Shown here: piece after piece, positions 28,956-36,039 of the stretch
Position numbering within the stretch: position 1 is the first letter of the stretch
Layout: each line of letters opens with the position of its first letter
Notes under the pieces: model-generated
The model's input: the letters and a program-made list of their open reading frames with translations, nothing else
What the model was told of the DNA's origin: nothing
Databases searched by the model: none
Source: Rhodanobacter thiooxydans LCS2
GTDB lineage: Bacteria; Pseudomonadota; Gammaproteobacteria; Xanthomonadales; Rhodanobacteraceae
Assembly: GCF_000264375.1 (NCBI RefSeq)
Contig: NZ_AJXW01000061.1
Span: 1-52,087 of the forward strand
Direction of reading: 5' to 3'
DNA length: 52,087 nucleotides
Made by a program: the position numbers and the translations under genes

Positions 28956-30212
28956 TCAATCGCCGATCAGGGCAGCCAATTGATCGCGCGCCGTGCGCGG
29001 CAGCTTGAGTTCGGTGGCGATGGCCGGCCAATGAGCCACGGCGTCGCGCACTTCGGCCTCGATGGCTTTCGCCTGCGTTCCGTCGAGCCGGTAGAAGGTG
29101 TGGGTGGCTCGCAGGTTGGCCAGCCGCGGGCTGGGATCGTGCGCATCGATCGCCAGTGCATGTTCGCGCTTGTCCGGGTTCGGATTGATGTCGAAAGCGG
29201 GTGCCAGCCGCCATCCGTCGGATGTGCGCAGGAAACCGTGGTTGCGCAGGTGATCGTCGCGGTTGCCGATCAGGATGGAGAACGCGATGCGCCGGTAGAG
29301 CTGGGCAAGGTCGTCGCCAATGCCGCCCGGGTCGCCGTGGCGCTGGATGGCCTGTGCGATATCCAGATAGCTGCCGCCCTCGCCGTCATTGCGGCCGGTG
29401 AGGGTCATGGTCGAGGCATACAGGCGACGCGAATCGCCCTGACGGTCGAAGCGCCGCACGGTAAAACTGCGGTAGCCACGGCCAAAGCGCAACAGCCGGG
29501 CGTCAGGGACGATCAGGCCGGCAGCCCTGGCGAGTCGCCAGGCCAGGTATTCCCAGGCGCCGACGTCGCGACGATCGTCGTGGGCGGGAAACTTGGCCAA
29601 CCACAGCGCTCCGTGCTCGTCGGCAAACGTAGCCTTCGGACGCGCCCCGCCCATGCTGGTGCCAGGAGCCATCAGTTGCGCCAGCCAGCGCGCGTACTCA
29701 GGGCGCTCCTCGGCATCCTCTCGGCTCAGTTCGCGGGCAATCGCTTCCAGCTCACGCAAACGCGTCGCCGGCGGAGCGCTGCGCTCGCGCTCATCGACCC
29801 AGGCGTGCGGCGGCTCGGTTCGGCGAAGACGCAAGGCGCCCATGCGCGTGCAGTCGTCCACCCCGGTCAGGAAATCCCATTCGGAGAGACGCCGCAGGCG
29901 CCGCTTCGCTTCGCGCGCTTCCAGCGCCTCGCGCCGCTCCATCAGCATGCGGCCCCAGCGATCCGGCGAAATGTCGCGGAAGATGCCGAACAAGGCCTGC
30001 TCGCGCGCAGGCCACGACGGCCCTGCGACCAGAGGCAGGTCGGGCGCGATGGCCACGCTCCGGCGTTGTTCGAGGTAGTCGCGGTGGTAAGCGAAGCCGA
30101 TCGCCTCGCTGGTACCGCTCCGCTCGCAGCGCAAGCTGCCGATGGCCATGGTTGCCCCGAGCGTGGCGTCGTCCAGCACCACGTCCAGCACGGTTTCGGA
30201 ACGCGCGCTCAC
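28956..30212 (-). CDS. hipA: HipA-family serine/threonine kinase toxin
   Basis: HipA toxins phosphorylate a host target (glutamyl-tRNA synthetase in E. coli), which stops translation and induces dormancy. The product has 418 residues, normal length. The N-terminal part has the family blocks ALFGIFRDISPDRWGR and LSEWDFLTGVDD. The flexible P-loop GTSMGGARPKA holds the serine typical of autophosphorylation, followed by the ATP-binding lysine in LWLAKFP. The catalytic loop is GNRDDHLRNHGF, and the metal-binding motif is in APAFDINP. All key residues are present. The GTG start overlaps the hipB stop by four bases, so the pair is translationally coupled. Its place between csb2 and cas4-cas1 inside a CRISPR locus is unusual. 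The target here is unknown. Confidence 0.92.
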   Translation of the reverse strand: MSARSETVLDVVLDDATLGATMAIGSLRCERSGTSEAIGFAYHRDYLEQRRSVAIAPDLPLVAGPSWPAREQALFGIFRDISPDRWGRMLMERREALEAREAKRRLRRLSEWDFLTGVDDCTRMGALRLRRTEPPHAWVDERERSAPPATRLRELEAIARELSREDAEERPEYARWLAQLMAPGTSMGGARPKATFADEHGALWLAKFPAHDDRRDVGAWEYLAWRLARAAGLIVPDARLLRFGRGYRSFTVRRFDRQGDSRRLYASTMTLTGRNDGEGGSYLDIAQAIQRHGDPGGIGDDLAQLYRRIAFSILIGNRDDHLRNHGFLRTSDGWRLAPAFDINPNPDKREHALAIDAHDPSPRLANLRATHTFYRLDGTQAKAIEAEVRDAVAHWPAIATELKLPRTARDQLAALIGD

Positions 30213-30523
30213 GGCTTGCGCCTGCCGCGCGGCGCGCCCACCTGGCGAATGTCCTGCAGGCGGCGGCCGAGTTCGTCCTCCTTGGCCAGTAGGTCGATGT
30301 CGTGATCCAGTCCCAGCACCTCCATCGCGCGCAGCAAAGTGGCCAGACTGCTTGAACCTTCGCCTTGCTCCAGCTTGCGCAAGGTGGGCAACGACACATC
30401 GGCCCGCGCCGCCAGGGCTGCCTGCGTCATGCGCCGCCGCAGGCGTGCTGCGCGCAAGCGGGCGCCGAGGGCTGTGAGGCGCTCGGCGGCGGCGGGGAAG
30501 ATGGGCGGGGTGCGCTTTGGCAT
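30209..30523 (-). CDS. hipB: HipB-like XRE antitoxin and repressor
   Basis: HipB neutralises HipA and represses its own operon. The product has 104 residues. A helix-turn-helix of the XRE type covers about residues 19-70 (LGARLRAARLRRRMTQAALA, ADVSLPTLRKLEQGEGSSSL). A basic C-terminal tail (APRGRRKP) follows. The ATG complementary to 30521-30523 is chosen. An in-frame TTG two codons earlier is possible but less likely. There is no ribosome site; the predicted transcription start falls at or next to the ATG, so the message may be leaderless. It overlaps hipA by four bases. Confidence 0.9.
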   Translation of the reverse strand: MPKRTPPIFPAAAERLTALGARLRAARLRRRMTQAALAARADVSLPTLRKLEQGEGSSSLATLLRAMEVLGLDHDIDLLAKEDELGRRLQDIRQVGAPRGRRKP

Positions 30524-30566
30524 GGACAATAAAATATGCTTTTAAATGACATAAAGCAATTTTATT
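30524..30566 (-). promoter_or_regulatory. hipB promoter covered by an inverted-repeat operator
   Basis: On the minus strand TTGCTT (complement of 30554-30559) and TATTTT (30531-30536) are 17 bases apart. An inverted repeat lies over both boxes: AATAAAATATGCTTT at 30528-30542 and AAAGCAATTTTATT at 30553-30566, which match except for one extra base, with a 10-base spacer. The stretch is strikingly AT-rich beside its surroundings. A dimeric XRE repressor such as HipB bound here would shut off the promoter. The -10 is only about seven bases from the ATG. Confidence 0.7.
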
Positions 30567-30741
30567 TTCTATTTGAAGGCATGGGTTTGAACATTCCCAA
30601 ACCGTAGTGGCAGGCGAAGCCCAGTGCCAGCGGGCCGCTCAGCGGTCGGGCAAAGGTCAGCCTCCAGAAGCTGCCCAGGCGATCAGGCTGGCTCAGTCCA
30701 CGCTGGCTTCGGAAGCGACGGAAGCGACACTGGCTCAGTAT
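30562..30741 (-). pseudogene. Relic: C-terminal ~59 codons of a second csb2 (cas5-cas6)
   Basis: This minus-strand frame has no start and is bounded by stop codons at 30742-30744 and 30562-30564. Its segment from DRLG to MFKPM aligns without gaps to the last 35 conserved residues of the intact csb2 next door (DRRG to LFRPI), with 15 identities. Shared features are the LxF, GPxxLG and GLGxF blocks. Upstream of that it reads RFRRFRSQRG. It is clearly homologous but too diverged to be a recent duplication. The intact csb2 stops 12 bases before it, and its own stop codon lies inside the hipB operator. I read it as the tail of a former csb2 left when the interference genes were replaced. Confidence 0.75.
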
Positions 30742-30753
30742 TTATCTTGCCTG

Positions 30754-32538
30754 CTATTCACGGATTGGCCTGAATAAGCCCAGCCCAAACGTACTGGAGT
30801 GGCCGAGCCGTATCGGCCCGTGGACAGGGGAGGAAAATCGCAGTTGCAACATCTGTCCACGGCGATCGCCAACAAGCACGCGTTTTTTCACCTGCCGACG
30901 CGGTACATGCACTGAGACCCATTGAGGAGGACCGAAAAAATCGACCTCAACATCCTGTTCAATCCCACGCTGGAGCAATTCACGGCGAATCTGATTGACC
31001 ACAGACTCGCCTTCGCGCTCCTTGCCTCCACGCAGGTGGTAACGGGCGGGCACGAACGGTGTCACCGATTCCCAGGTGGTTGAGGGGTGGCTGTCGAATC
31101 CCGGTGGTACCGCAACGTCTTGATCCAACGCGATCAACCGCACCTTCCATTCGTCTAGGCCATCTACCGTTGAAGCCAGGGACACATCACGCATTGCGGC
31201 ACGCAGAATCGCATCCTGCTCATCAGCATCGAACGAACGCGCGCCTCTCCATACAAGCAGCCGAGTTGGTTTGCGATCCTCGCACCAAGCGAAAAATTCG
31301 GCGTGGCGTCGAGGACCAACGAGTGGGTTGCCGTCGACCGTCTTGCCAGTCATGGCCGTAACTGCCTCGCGAAGCTCACGGCTGGCGCGCGACCAGGTCA
31401 TTTCGTTGTCGCCGCTTTTAAGCCGAAGCAACTCGCGAATCGTGGCGCCCCGAAAGCGTGACGTGAGGCGCACGATGGCGCGCTGGTCAGGCTGGACGTT
31501 CCAGCCGATCGCAAACTGCAATAAAAAGCAGCCTTGCCGATGTGCTGTCACGCGCCTCCGTTCGCGCGCGGCGGGTCGCGACGGTCGAACTGTGTAGAGC
31601 CACCTCGCGCCCATGGGGACGGTTCGCCTCACTGCCTCAGGATTGTCAGTCGTTCGCTCGATATCCTCGCGCGTGGCCGTGGCGAGCGGCGACAGCACGG
31701 GAGCAGCGCCTGCCCCGCGCTTGTCAGCGAGCGTACAGTTAGCCTGCGGGACTGAGGTTGACTCGTTGGCCACGCGAATGCGCGTGAGAGTCTCGGCGCG
31801 TCCGAAGTAGGTCATTCGCTCCAGGCATAGACCGAGCAACTCGCGAAGGTCGTCGGTCCATTCACATCCCTCGATGAACCACCACACAGGCTCCCCTGGC
31901 GGAACGCACCAGTAGTTGTCCTGAACGAGGCTCGTGCCGTAGCTGCGCCTTCCTGCGTCAGCGATGCGTTGCCAGTCCTCCGCCGGCTTTCCAAGGATCT
32001 GTTCGAGGCGCTTGATGTTCGCGTCGTCACGGGCTGCTTGCTTGAGGGCCTTGACCTCGATCGTCCATCGCCCACCGTCGGCGATTTCCAGTGACAGTTT
32101 CTTAATTTTCTGCTCTTTGACCTGCTTCTCGATCTTCTTCTCGTCCTCGGAGAGTTCCTTCTCGCCTTGCTGTCCCTTCTTGCCCTTCTTTGGGACCTTG
32201 GGTGTCCTCGCAAAGACACCCACGTCACGCCAGTTCGGCGGGTCCATCGCAAACTCGGTCGGGTGGTACTGCCTAAGCGGAGTTCCCTTCCGCGAGCCAG
32301 GCGGCAGATGAAACGCGTATGTGCTCTTGCACAAAGCAGTCTGCAGCGTCTCGAGCTGCGCGACGTCGGGCTCTTCCACTGCTTCGCGCGCCCACTGGTA
32401 CCAGCGTGCGGTCACGGCACGCACCAGGCGCCAGGGACTCGGCGGCCACTCCCCATGCGGATCGTCGTAGGGGTTCACGCGCCACGGCGTGGCGTGGAAT
32501 CGCCCAAGCGGGAATTCTTGTCGGAGGACGATTTTCAT
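30754..32538 (-). CDS. csb2: Type I-G Csb2 (Cas5-Cas6 fusion)
   Basis: In type I-G, Csb2 combines the Cas5 backbone role with Cas6-type processing of the crRNA. The product has 594 residues. The N-terminal Csb2 signature is GRFHATPWRVNP followed by GEWPPSPWRLVRA. The C-terminus carries glycine-rich RAMP blocks (RFSSPVHGPIRLG, FGLGLFRP). Between about residues 113 and 150 there is a very lysine/glutamate-rich stretch (KVPKKGKKGQQGEKE and following) that looks like an exposed insertion. The ATG overlaps the csb1 stop by four bases, with GAGGG just before it. Its local base composition is less GC-rich than the chromosomal genes. Confidence 0.9.
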   Translation of the reverse strand: MKIVLRQEFPLGRFHATPWRVNPYDDPHGEWPPSPWRLVRAVTARWYQWAREAVEEPDVAQLETLQTALCKSTYAFHLPPGSRKGTPLRQYHPTEFAMDPPNWRDVGVFARTPKVPKKGKKGQQGEKELSEDEKKIEKQVKEQKIKKLSLEIADGGRWTIEVKALKQAARDDANIKRLEQILGKPAEDWQRIADAGRRSYGTSLVQDNYWCVPPGEPVWWFIEGCEWTDDLRELLGLCLERMTYFGRAETLTRIRVANESTSVPQANCTLADKRGAGAAPVLSPLATATREDIERTTDNPEAVRRTVPMGARWLYTVRPSRPAARERRRVTAHRQGCFLLQFAIGWNVQPDQRAIVRLTSRFRGATIRELLRLKSGDNEMTWSRASRELREAVTAMTGKTVDGNPLVGPRRHAEFFAWCEDRKPTRLLVWRGARSFDADEQDAILRAAMRDVSLASTVDGLDEWKVRLIALDQDVAVPPGFDSHPSTTWESVTPFVPARYHLRGGKEREGESVVNQIRRELLQRGIEQDVEVDFFGPPQWVSVHVPRRQVKKRVLVGDRRGQMLQLRFSSPVHGPIRLGHSSTFGLGLFRPIRE

Positions 32539-33680
32539 CCCTCGGTCTCTTCCGCACCGTCGTCTTCGTCGCCGCCGGTTGCCGAACCTGCCTGGCCCTC
32601 TCGATACAATTCTTCGCGCGGCCAGAACACGTCCGTGATGCGCTGCTCACCGAAGCCTGCGGCCGTGATGGCGGTCTTGATGTCGACGTCGAGTTCGACG
32701 TCCTGCTCGTAGCTCTTGATGGCCGTGCGCCGGAGGTGGCATCCGGATCGGAAGCGGAAGGGCGACTCAAGGAGCTTTTGAACCTTCCAGAGTGCGAGCG
32801 CGACCAGGAACTCCTGCTGCTTTTCAGAGAGGCCAAGCGTGGTCTCCCCCTTCTTGCGCCCGAATGACCGGATAAGGCTGGCGTCGATGACGAACGTCGC
32901 GCGGATCGACTCGGCGGTCGCGTCATCGACTGCAAAGATGGGTTGCCCCGACGTCGTCTTGTCGAGCCGATCGAACTTCACACCAGACCGATCGACGCGA
33001 CTAGCTCCGAACGCCTCAAGGTGCGCGGTAAGCGCGCGCGGAATCTTGATCTGCCATTTTGGAAACAGCACACCGTGAACGAGCGAGTTGGGGTCGACCT
33101 CGAAGATTGTCTTGAAGACGTTCCACCACTGGCTGGCCGGCGGATGTGCCTTGTTTCCGTCGGGAAGGACAATGCCAAAGCGGTCAACAAGGTTCTGTCT
33201 CAGGGTGAGCGGCTCGTCCTTCCCATCCTTGTTCTTCTTTGTTGCTTTGGCATCTCCGCTAAGGACGACGCCGTCAAGGAAGTAATCGGATGCGATGCGA
33301 TGTCCCTCGGTAATACTCGTGACGACGACCTCACGGTCCTTCGTCGGCTCCTTGCCCTCCGTCGTGCTTGTCACGCACCGGATGTGCGGCATCCCACTGA
33401 GATCCTCGACAAGGTCGAGGTCGTGGGCGCCGCGCTGGCAGACCGTCTCAAGGTGGTTGGCCATGCTCGCCGCGCTGTCGACAATGCAGACGTTCTCGGT
33501 GCTGCCGTCTTTGCGCGGCGCCTTGTAGATGACATGTCCGATCTCGGGGAACCCGGCGGGCTGGAAGCGGTCGCCGACTATCGGCTCGAGCGTCGCGGTC
33601 AGGACGAGCGGGGACTCGCCCTTCAGAACGTCTGCGGGCGTGAGCTTCTTCGGGGGACTCTTCTTCTCTGATTCAGGCAT
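32535..33680 (-). CDS. csb1: Type I-G Csb1 (Cas7 backbone)
   Basis: Csb1 is the repeated backbone subunit that coats the crRNA in the type I-G Cascade complex. The product has 381 residues. Family blocks are RFQPAGFPEIGHVIYKAP, CIVDSAASMANHLETVC and IDASLIRSFGRKKGETTLGL, followed by SPFRFRSGCHLR. The C-terminus is acidic (GDEDDGAEETEG). The start is the ATG at 33680, with GAGGAG seven bases before it. A longer frame reading back to 33893 is antisense-like and unsupported. It overlaps csx17 by eight bases and csb2 by four. Confidence 0.93.
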   Translation of the reverse strand: MPESEKKSPPKKLTPADVLKGESPLVLTATLEPIVGDRFQPAGFPEIGHVIYKAPRKDGSTENVCIVDSAASMANHLETVCQRGAHDLDLVEDLSGMPHIRCVTSTTEGKEPTKDREVVVTSITEGHRIASDYFLDGVVLSGDAKATKKNKDGKDEPLTLRQNLVDRFGIVLPDGNKAHPPASQWWNVFKTIFEVDPNSLVHGVLFPKWQIKIPRALTAHLEAFGASRVDRSGVKFDRLDKTTSGQPIFAVDDATAESIRATFVIDASLIRSFGRKKGETTLGLSEKQQEFLVALALWKVQKLLESPFRFRSGCHLRRTAIKSYEQDVELDVDIKTAITAAGFGEQRITDVFWPREELYREGQAGSATGGDEDDGAEETEG

Positions 33681-36039
33681 GAGCTTCTCCTCGTTGCGGC
33701 CGGCGTCGAGGACGAAGCCAGCGTTTGAACAGGACCGCCCTATCGCGGTCAGAAAGTGTGTACAGCAGGGCCGCCACGAGGCGGCCCGGCTCGTGGACGG
33801 CGAACGTTGCGTCGAAGGCCGCGAGGTGCGCACGAGCCATCGCGTAGCGGCTGCTCGCAAGCCGTACCGCGGCGTCGAGATTGCCTGCCCCAATCAGCGT
33901 GACGAGAGCGCGCGCAGCCTCCGTCGTTCGTGCGCCGGTCTTTTCCGCGAGCAGGTCGTCGGAGAGGTCGCGGACGACTAGGGGGCGCCGATCGATCAGG
34001 GGCTGGAGGAGCCCAAGGAGCGCAAGCTCTCCGTCGGCGCTCGGTACGTCGCCATCGGGTGCGATGACGCCGCTAAACTCATTGGGAACGCGTCTCCAGT
34101 CGAAGAGCGCAAGCCGCGAGAGCCAGGCGAGGAGCAGCTCTTCGTCCAAGTCACCCGCCAGCCACCGACGAGCGTGCGACGTGGTCGCAAGCAATGGTGC
34201 GCGGTTGCGCGGACGCCGGGTACCGGTCGCGTCGAGTCGCTCCTCCTCGAGGAGCCGACGCGACAGCACCGCACTGAGGACACGGGCCAGTCGCCCTGGA
34301 CCCCACGTCCACCGCGCCGGCGCGACCTTCGAGTGCTCGAACCACCTCGGCTCGGTCGTCCAGTCGTAGACATGGTTGCCGCTCAGCTCGCGGGCCCACT
34401 CCACGCCAAAGCGGAACCCCGTGAACGGCAGCGTCTTCGGGAAGGAAGAAACGAGAGACAGGGCAAGGCGTGCCTCGACGCCGGGCTGTTCATCGGCGAA
34501 GAGCGACGCCAGCCACTCGAGGGGCAAGGGCTCCCACCGGACCTTGCCCTCGCGGAAGCTGCGGTTCCGGTCTATGCGGTCCAGCGCGCTGACCAACGCG
34601 TCGAGCAGTGCGATGCCGGCTTCGTGGTTGCCAGGCTCGGCTGCGACGTCGAGGAGCGTCGACTCGATGGGGCCACGAAGCCCCACGAAGCGCTTCCCGT
34701 CCTTCGGAAAGCTGCGCTGTTCTATCAGCGCGGTGACGCGCTCGAGCGTTGTCGCCGTCGCCGCTCCCGACGCAGCGTCTGGGGCGAGCGGAAGGCGAGT
34801 CTCCAAGCGAGGTTCGAACGTGTTCGAACTCGTCGTACGACCGAGCGTGAAACGGCGGAACTCGCTGACCCCGCCGTCCACACCTCTCTTTCGGATCGCC
34901 GAGGCGAAGGCGGCGGGCGTGAGTGCTCCGCGACCATGTAGCTCAGCGCGTCCACGCGAAAACAGCGAGCTTGCCTCGGCGAGCGACATCGGTCGGCTCC
35001 AAATCGGAATCCAGAGTTCGCCACGGAGTCGGCCCGCCTCCTTTTCTTCGCTCGCGGCAATGGGTTGCGTGACGAAGGGGAAGGCACCGACGGCACGTGC
35101 AGACCGAGCCCCGAGTCGTCGAGATGCACCGCCGGCGAGGAACGACAACCCTTCGCAGGCAAGTGCCATCGCCCACGGCGAAACCTGCCCTTCGCGCGCA
35201 GGTGCCTGGCCGCTGTTGTAGAGTTTCGTGGCTTCGCTGAACCACGACCCGGCTCCGAGCTTCTCAGCGAGCCAGTCAGATGGCTGCCCTTGCAACAGAA
35301 CCTTGAGCTGGTCCTGGGGCTGGACAACCTTGCGGAGGGTGTCGTTCGCTTTTTTAACGGAGGCCTGATGCTTCTCGTGGGCCTTTTCGGTTCCCTTGGT
35401 GCGAGCGTCGTCAGCCTTGCTTATCGCCTTGGCGCGCGTCACCTCCGTGCGAGCGCTGGCTGCATTGGCGATCGCCTCGCCATGCTTCGCTTCCACTTGG
35501 TTCAGCGCGTCGTTGCGAACTTGGTCGGCTGCCGTTAGGGCATTCGCGTGTTCCGTCCTCGCCTCCTTCAGGGTGCTGATGGCACTTTTGAGAGCGCTGA
35601 CAGCCTTCTTCCATCCTGCGGCGAAGTCACGACGACCTGCGTTGCCACCACTTCCAAGCAGTGGATTGAAGCTCACACGCGAGTGCGGTACCGCGTGAGC
35701 AGCGAATAGCTGAACTGCCGACTCCTGCGCAGTGGCTTGCCATGCTGCCAGAGGAGCTCCCGACTTGGCCTTGGTCCCTTCCTTCTGCGCGTCGGACCAC
35801 GCTTTGTTGTACTGGGTCCACTCCTGTGTATCAGCGATCCGCACCAGTTCGTCGAGCAGTTCGTCGAGCGAGTTCGGGCCGCCGACCACCTGCAGCACTT
35901 CGTCCCGCCACGCGATGCGTGTGCTCGGCCACCGCTTGGCAAGCACGCGCAGGAGCCCGAGCGACGCGAGGTAGTTGCCGAGGCTGTCGGGCCACAGTCC
36001 CGGCAAAGCCAGCACGGCCAGTCGAACTTCAGCGGCCAT
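33673..36039 (-). CDS. csx17: Type I-G Csx17 (Cas8 large subunit) with coiled-coil insertion
   Basis: Csx17 is the large subunit of type I-G Cascade, expected to read the PAM and open the target DNA. The product has 788 residues from the ATG at 36039. Csx17 landmarks are LPGLWPDSLGNYLASLGLLR near the N-terminus, the SFNPLLGSGGNAGRRDF block (about residues 123-139), and VSPWAMALACEGLSFLAGGA. Between them, about residues 143-238, lies an alanine/lysine/glutamate-rich stretch with heptad-like pattern (LKSAISTLKEARTEHANAL, NQVEAKHGEAI) predicted to form a long coiled coil. I would expect only a short link at this point in the family. It overlaps cas3 by 11 bases and csb1 by eight. Confidence 0.9.
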   Translation of the reverse strand: MAAEVRLAVLALPGLWPDSLGNYLASLGLLRVLAKRWPSTRIAWRDEVLQVVGGPNSLDELLDELVRIADTQEWTQYNKAWSDAQKEGTKAKSGAPLAAWQATAQESAVQLFAAHAVPHSRVSFNPLLGSGGNAGRRDFAAGWKKAVSALKSAISTLKEARTEHANALTAADQVRNDALNQVEAKHGEAIANAASARTEVTRAKAISKADDARTKGTEKAHEKHQASVKKANDTLRKVVQPQDQLKVLLQGQPSDWLAEKLGAGSWFSEATKLYNSGQAPAREGQVSPWAMALACEGLSFLAGGASRRLGARSARAVGAFPFVTQPIAASEEKEAGRLRGELWIPIWSRPMSLAEASSLFSRGRAELHGRGALTPAAFASAIRKRGVDGGVSEFRRFTLGRTTSSNTFEPRLETRLPLAPDAASGAATATTLERVTALIEQRSFPKDGKRFVGLRGPIESTLLDVAAEPGNHEAGIALLDALVSALDRIDRNRSFREGKVRWEPLPLEWLASLFADEQPGVEARLALSLVSSFPKTLPFTGFRFGVEWARELSGNHVYDWTTEPRWFEHSKVAPARWTWGPGRLARVLSAVLSRRLLEEERLDATGTRRPRNRAPLLATTSHARRWLAGDLDEELLLAWLSRLALFDWRRVPNEFSGVIAPDGDVPSADGELALLGLLQPLIDRRPLVVRDLSDDLLAEKTGARTTEAARALVTLIGAGNLDAAVRLASSRYAMARAHLAAFDATFAVHEPGRLVAALLYTLSDRDRAVLFKRWLRPRRRPQRGEAHA

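Noticed and set aside
28950..28957. Exact ATTGAAGC (the crRNA 5' handle) at the hipA stop codon, which could suggest a CreA-like antitoxin RNA or a repeat fragment
   Set aside because: The match is only eight bases and the adjoining bases do not follow the repeat. The same octamer also occurs by chance in csx17 (about 35665-35672), where it encodes ordinary residues. No ncRNA promoter is visible.
33681..33893. 71-residue N-terminal extension of Csb1
   Set aside because: It lies inside csx17 in another frame, has no ribosome site, and the Csb1 start at 33680 has GAGGAG at the right distance.
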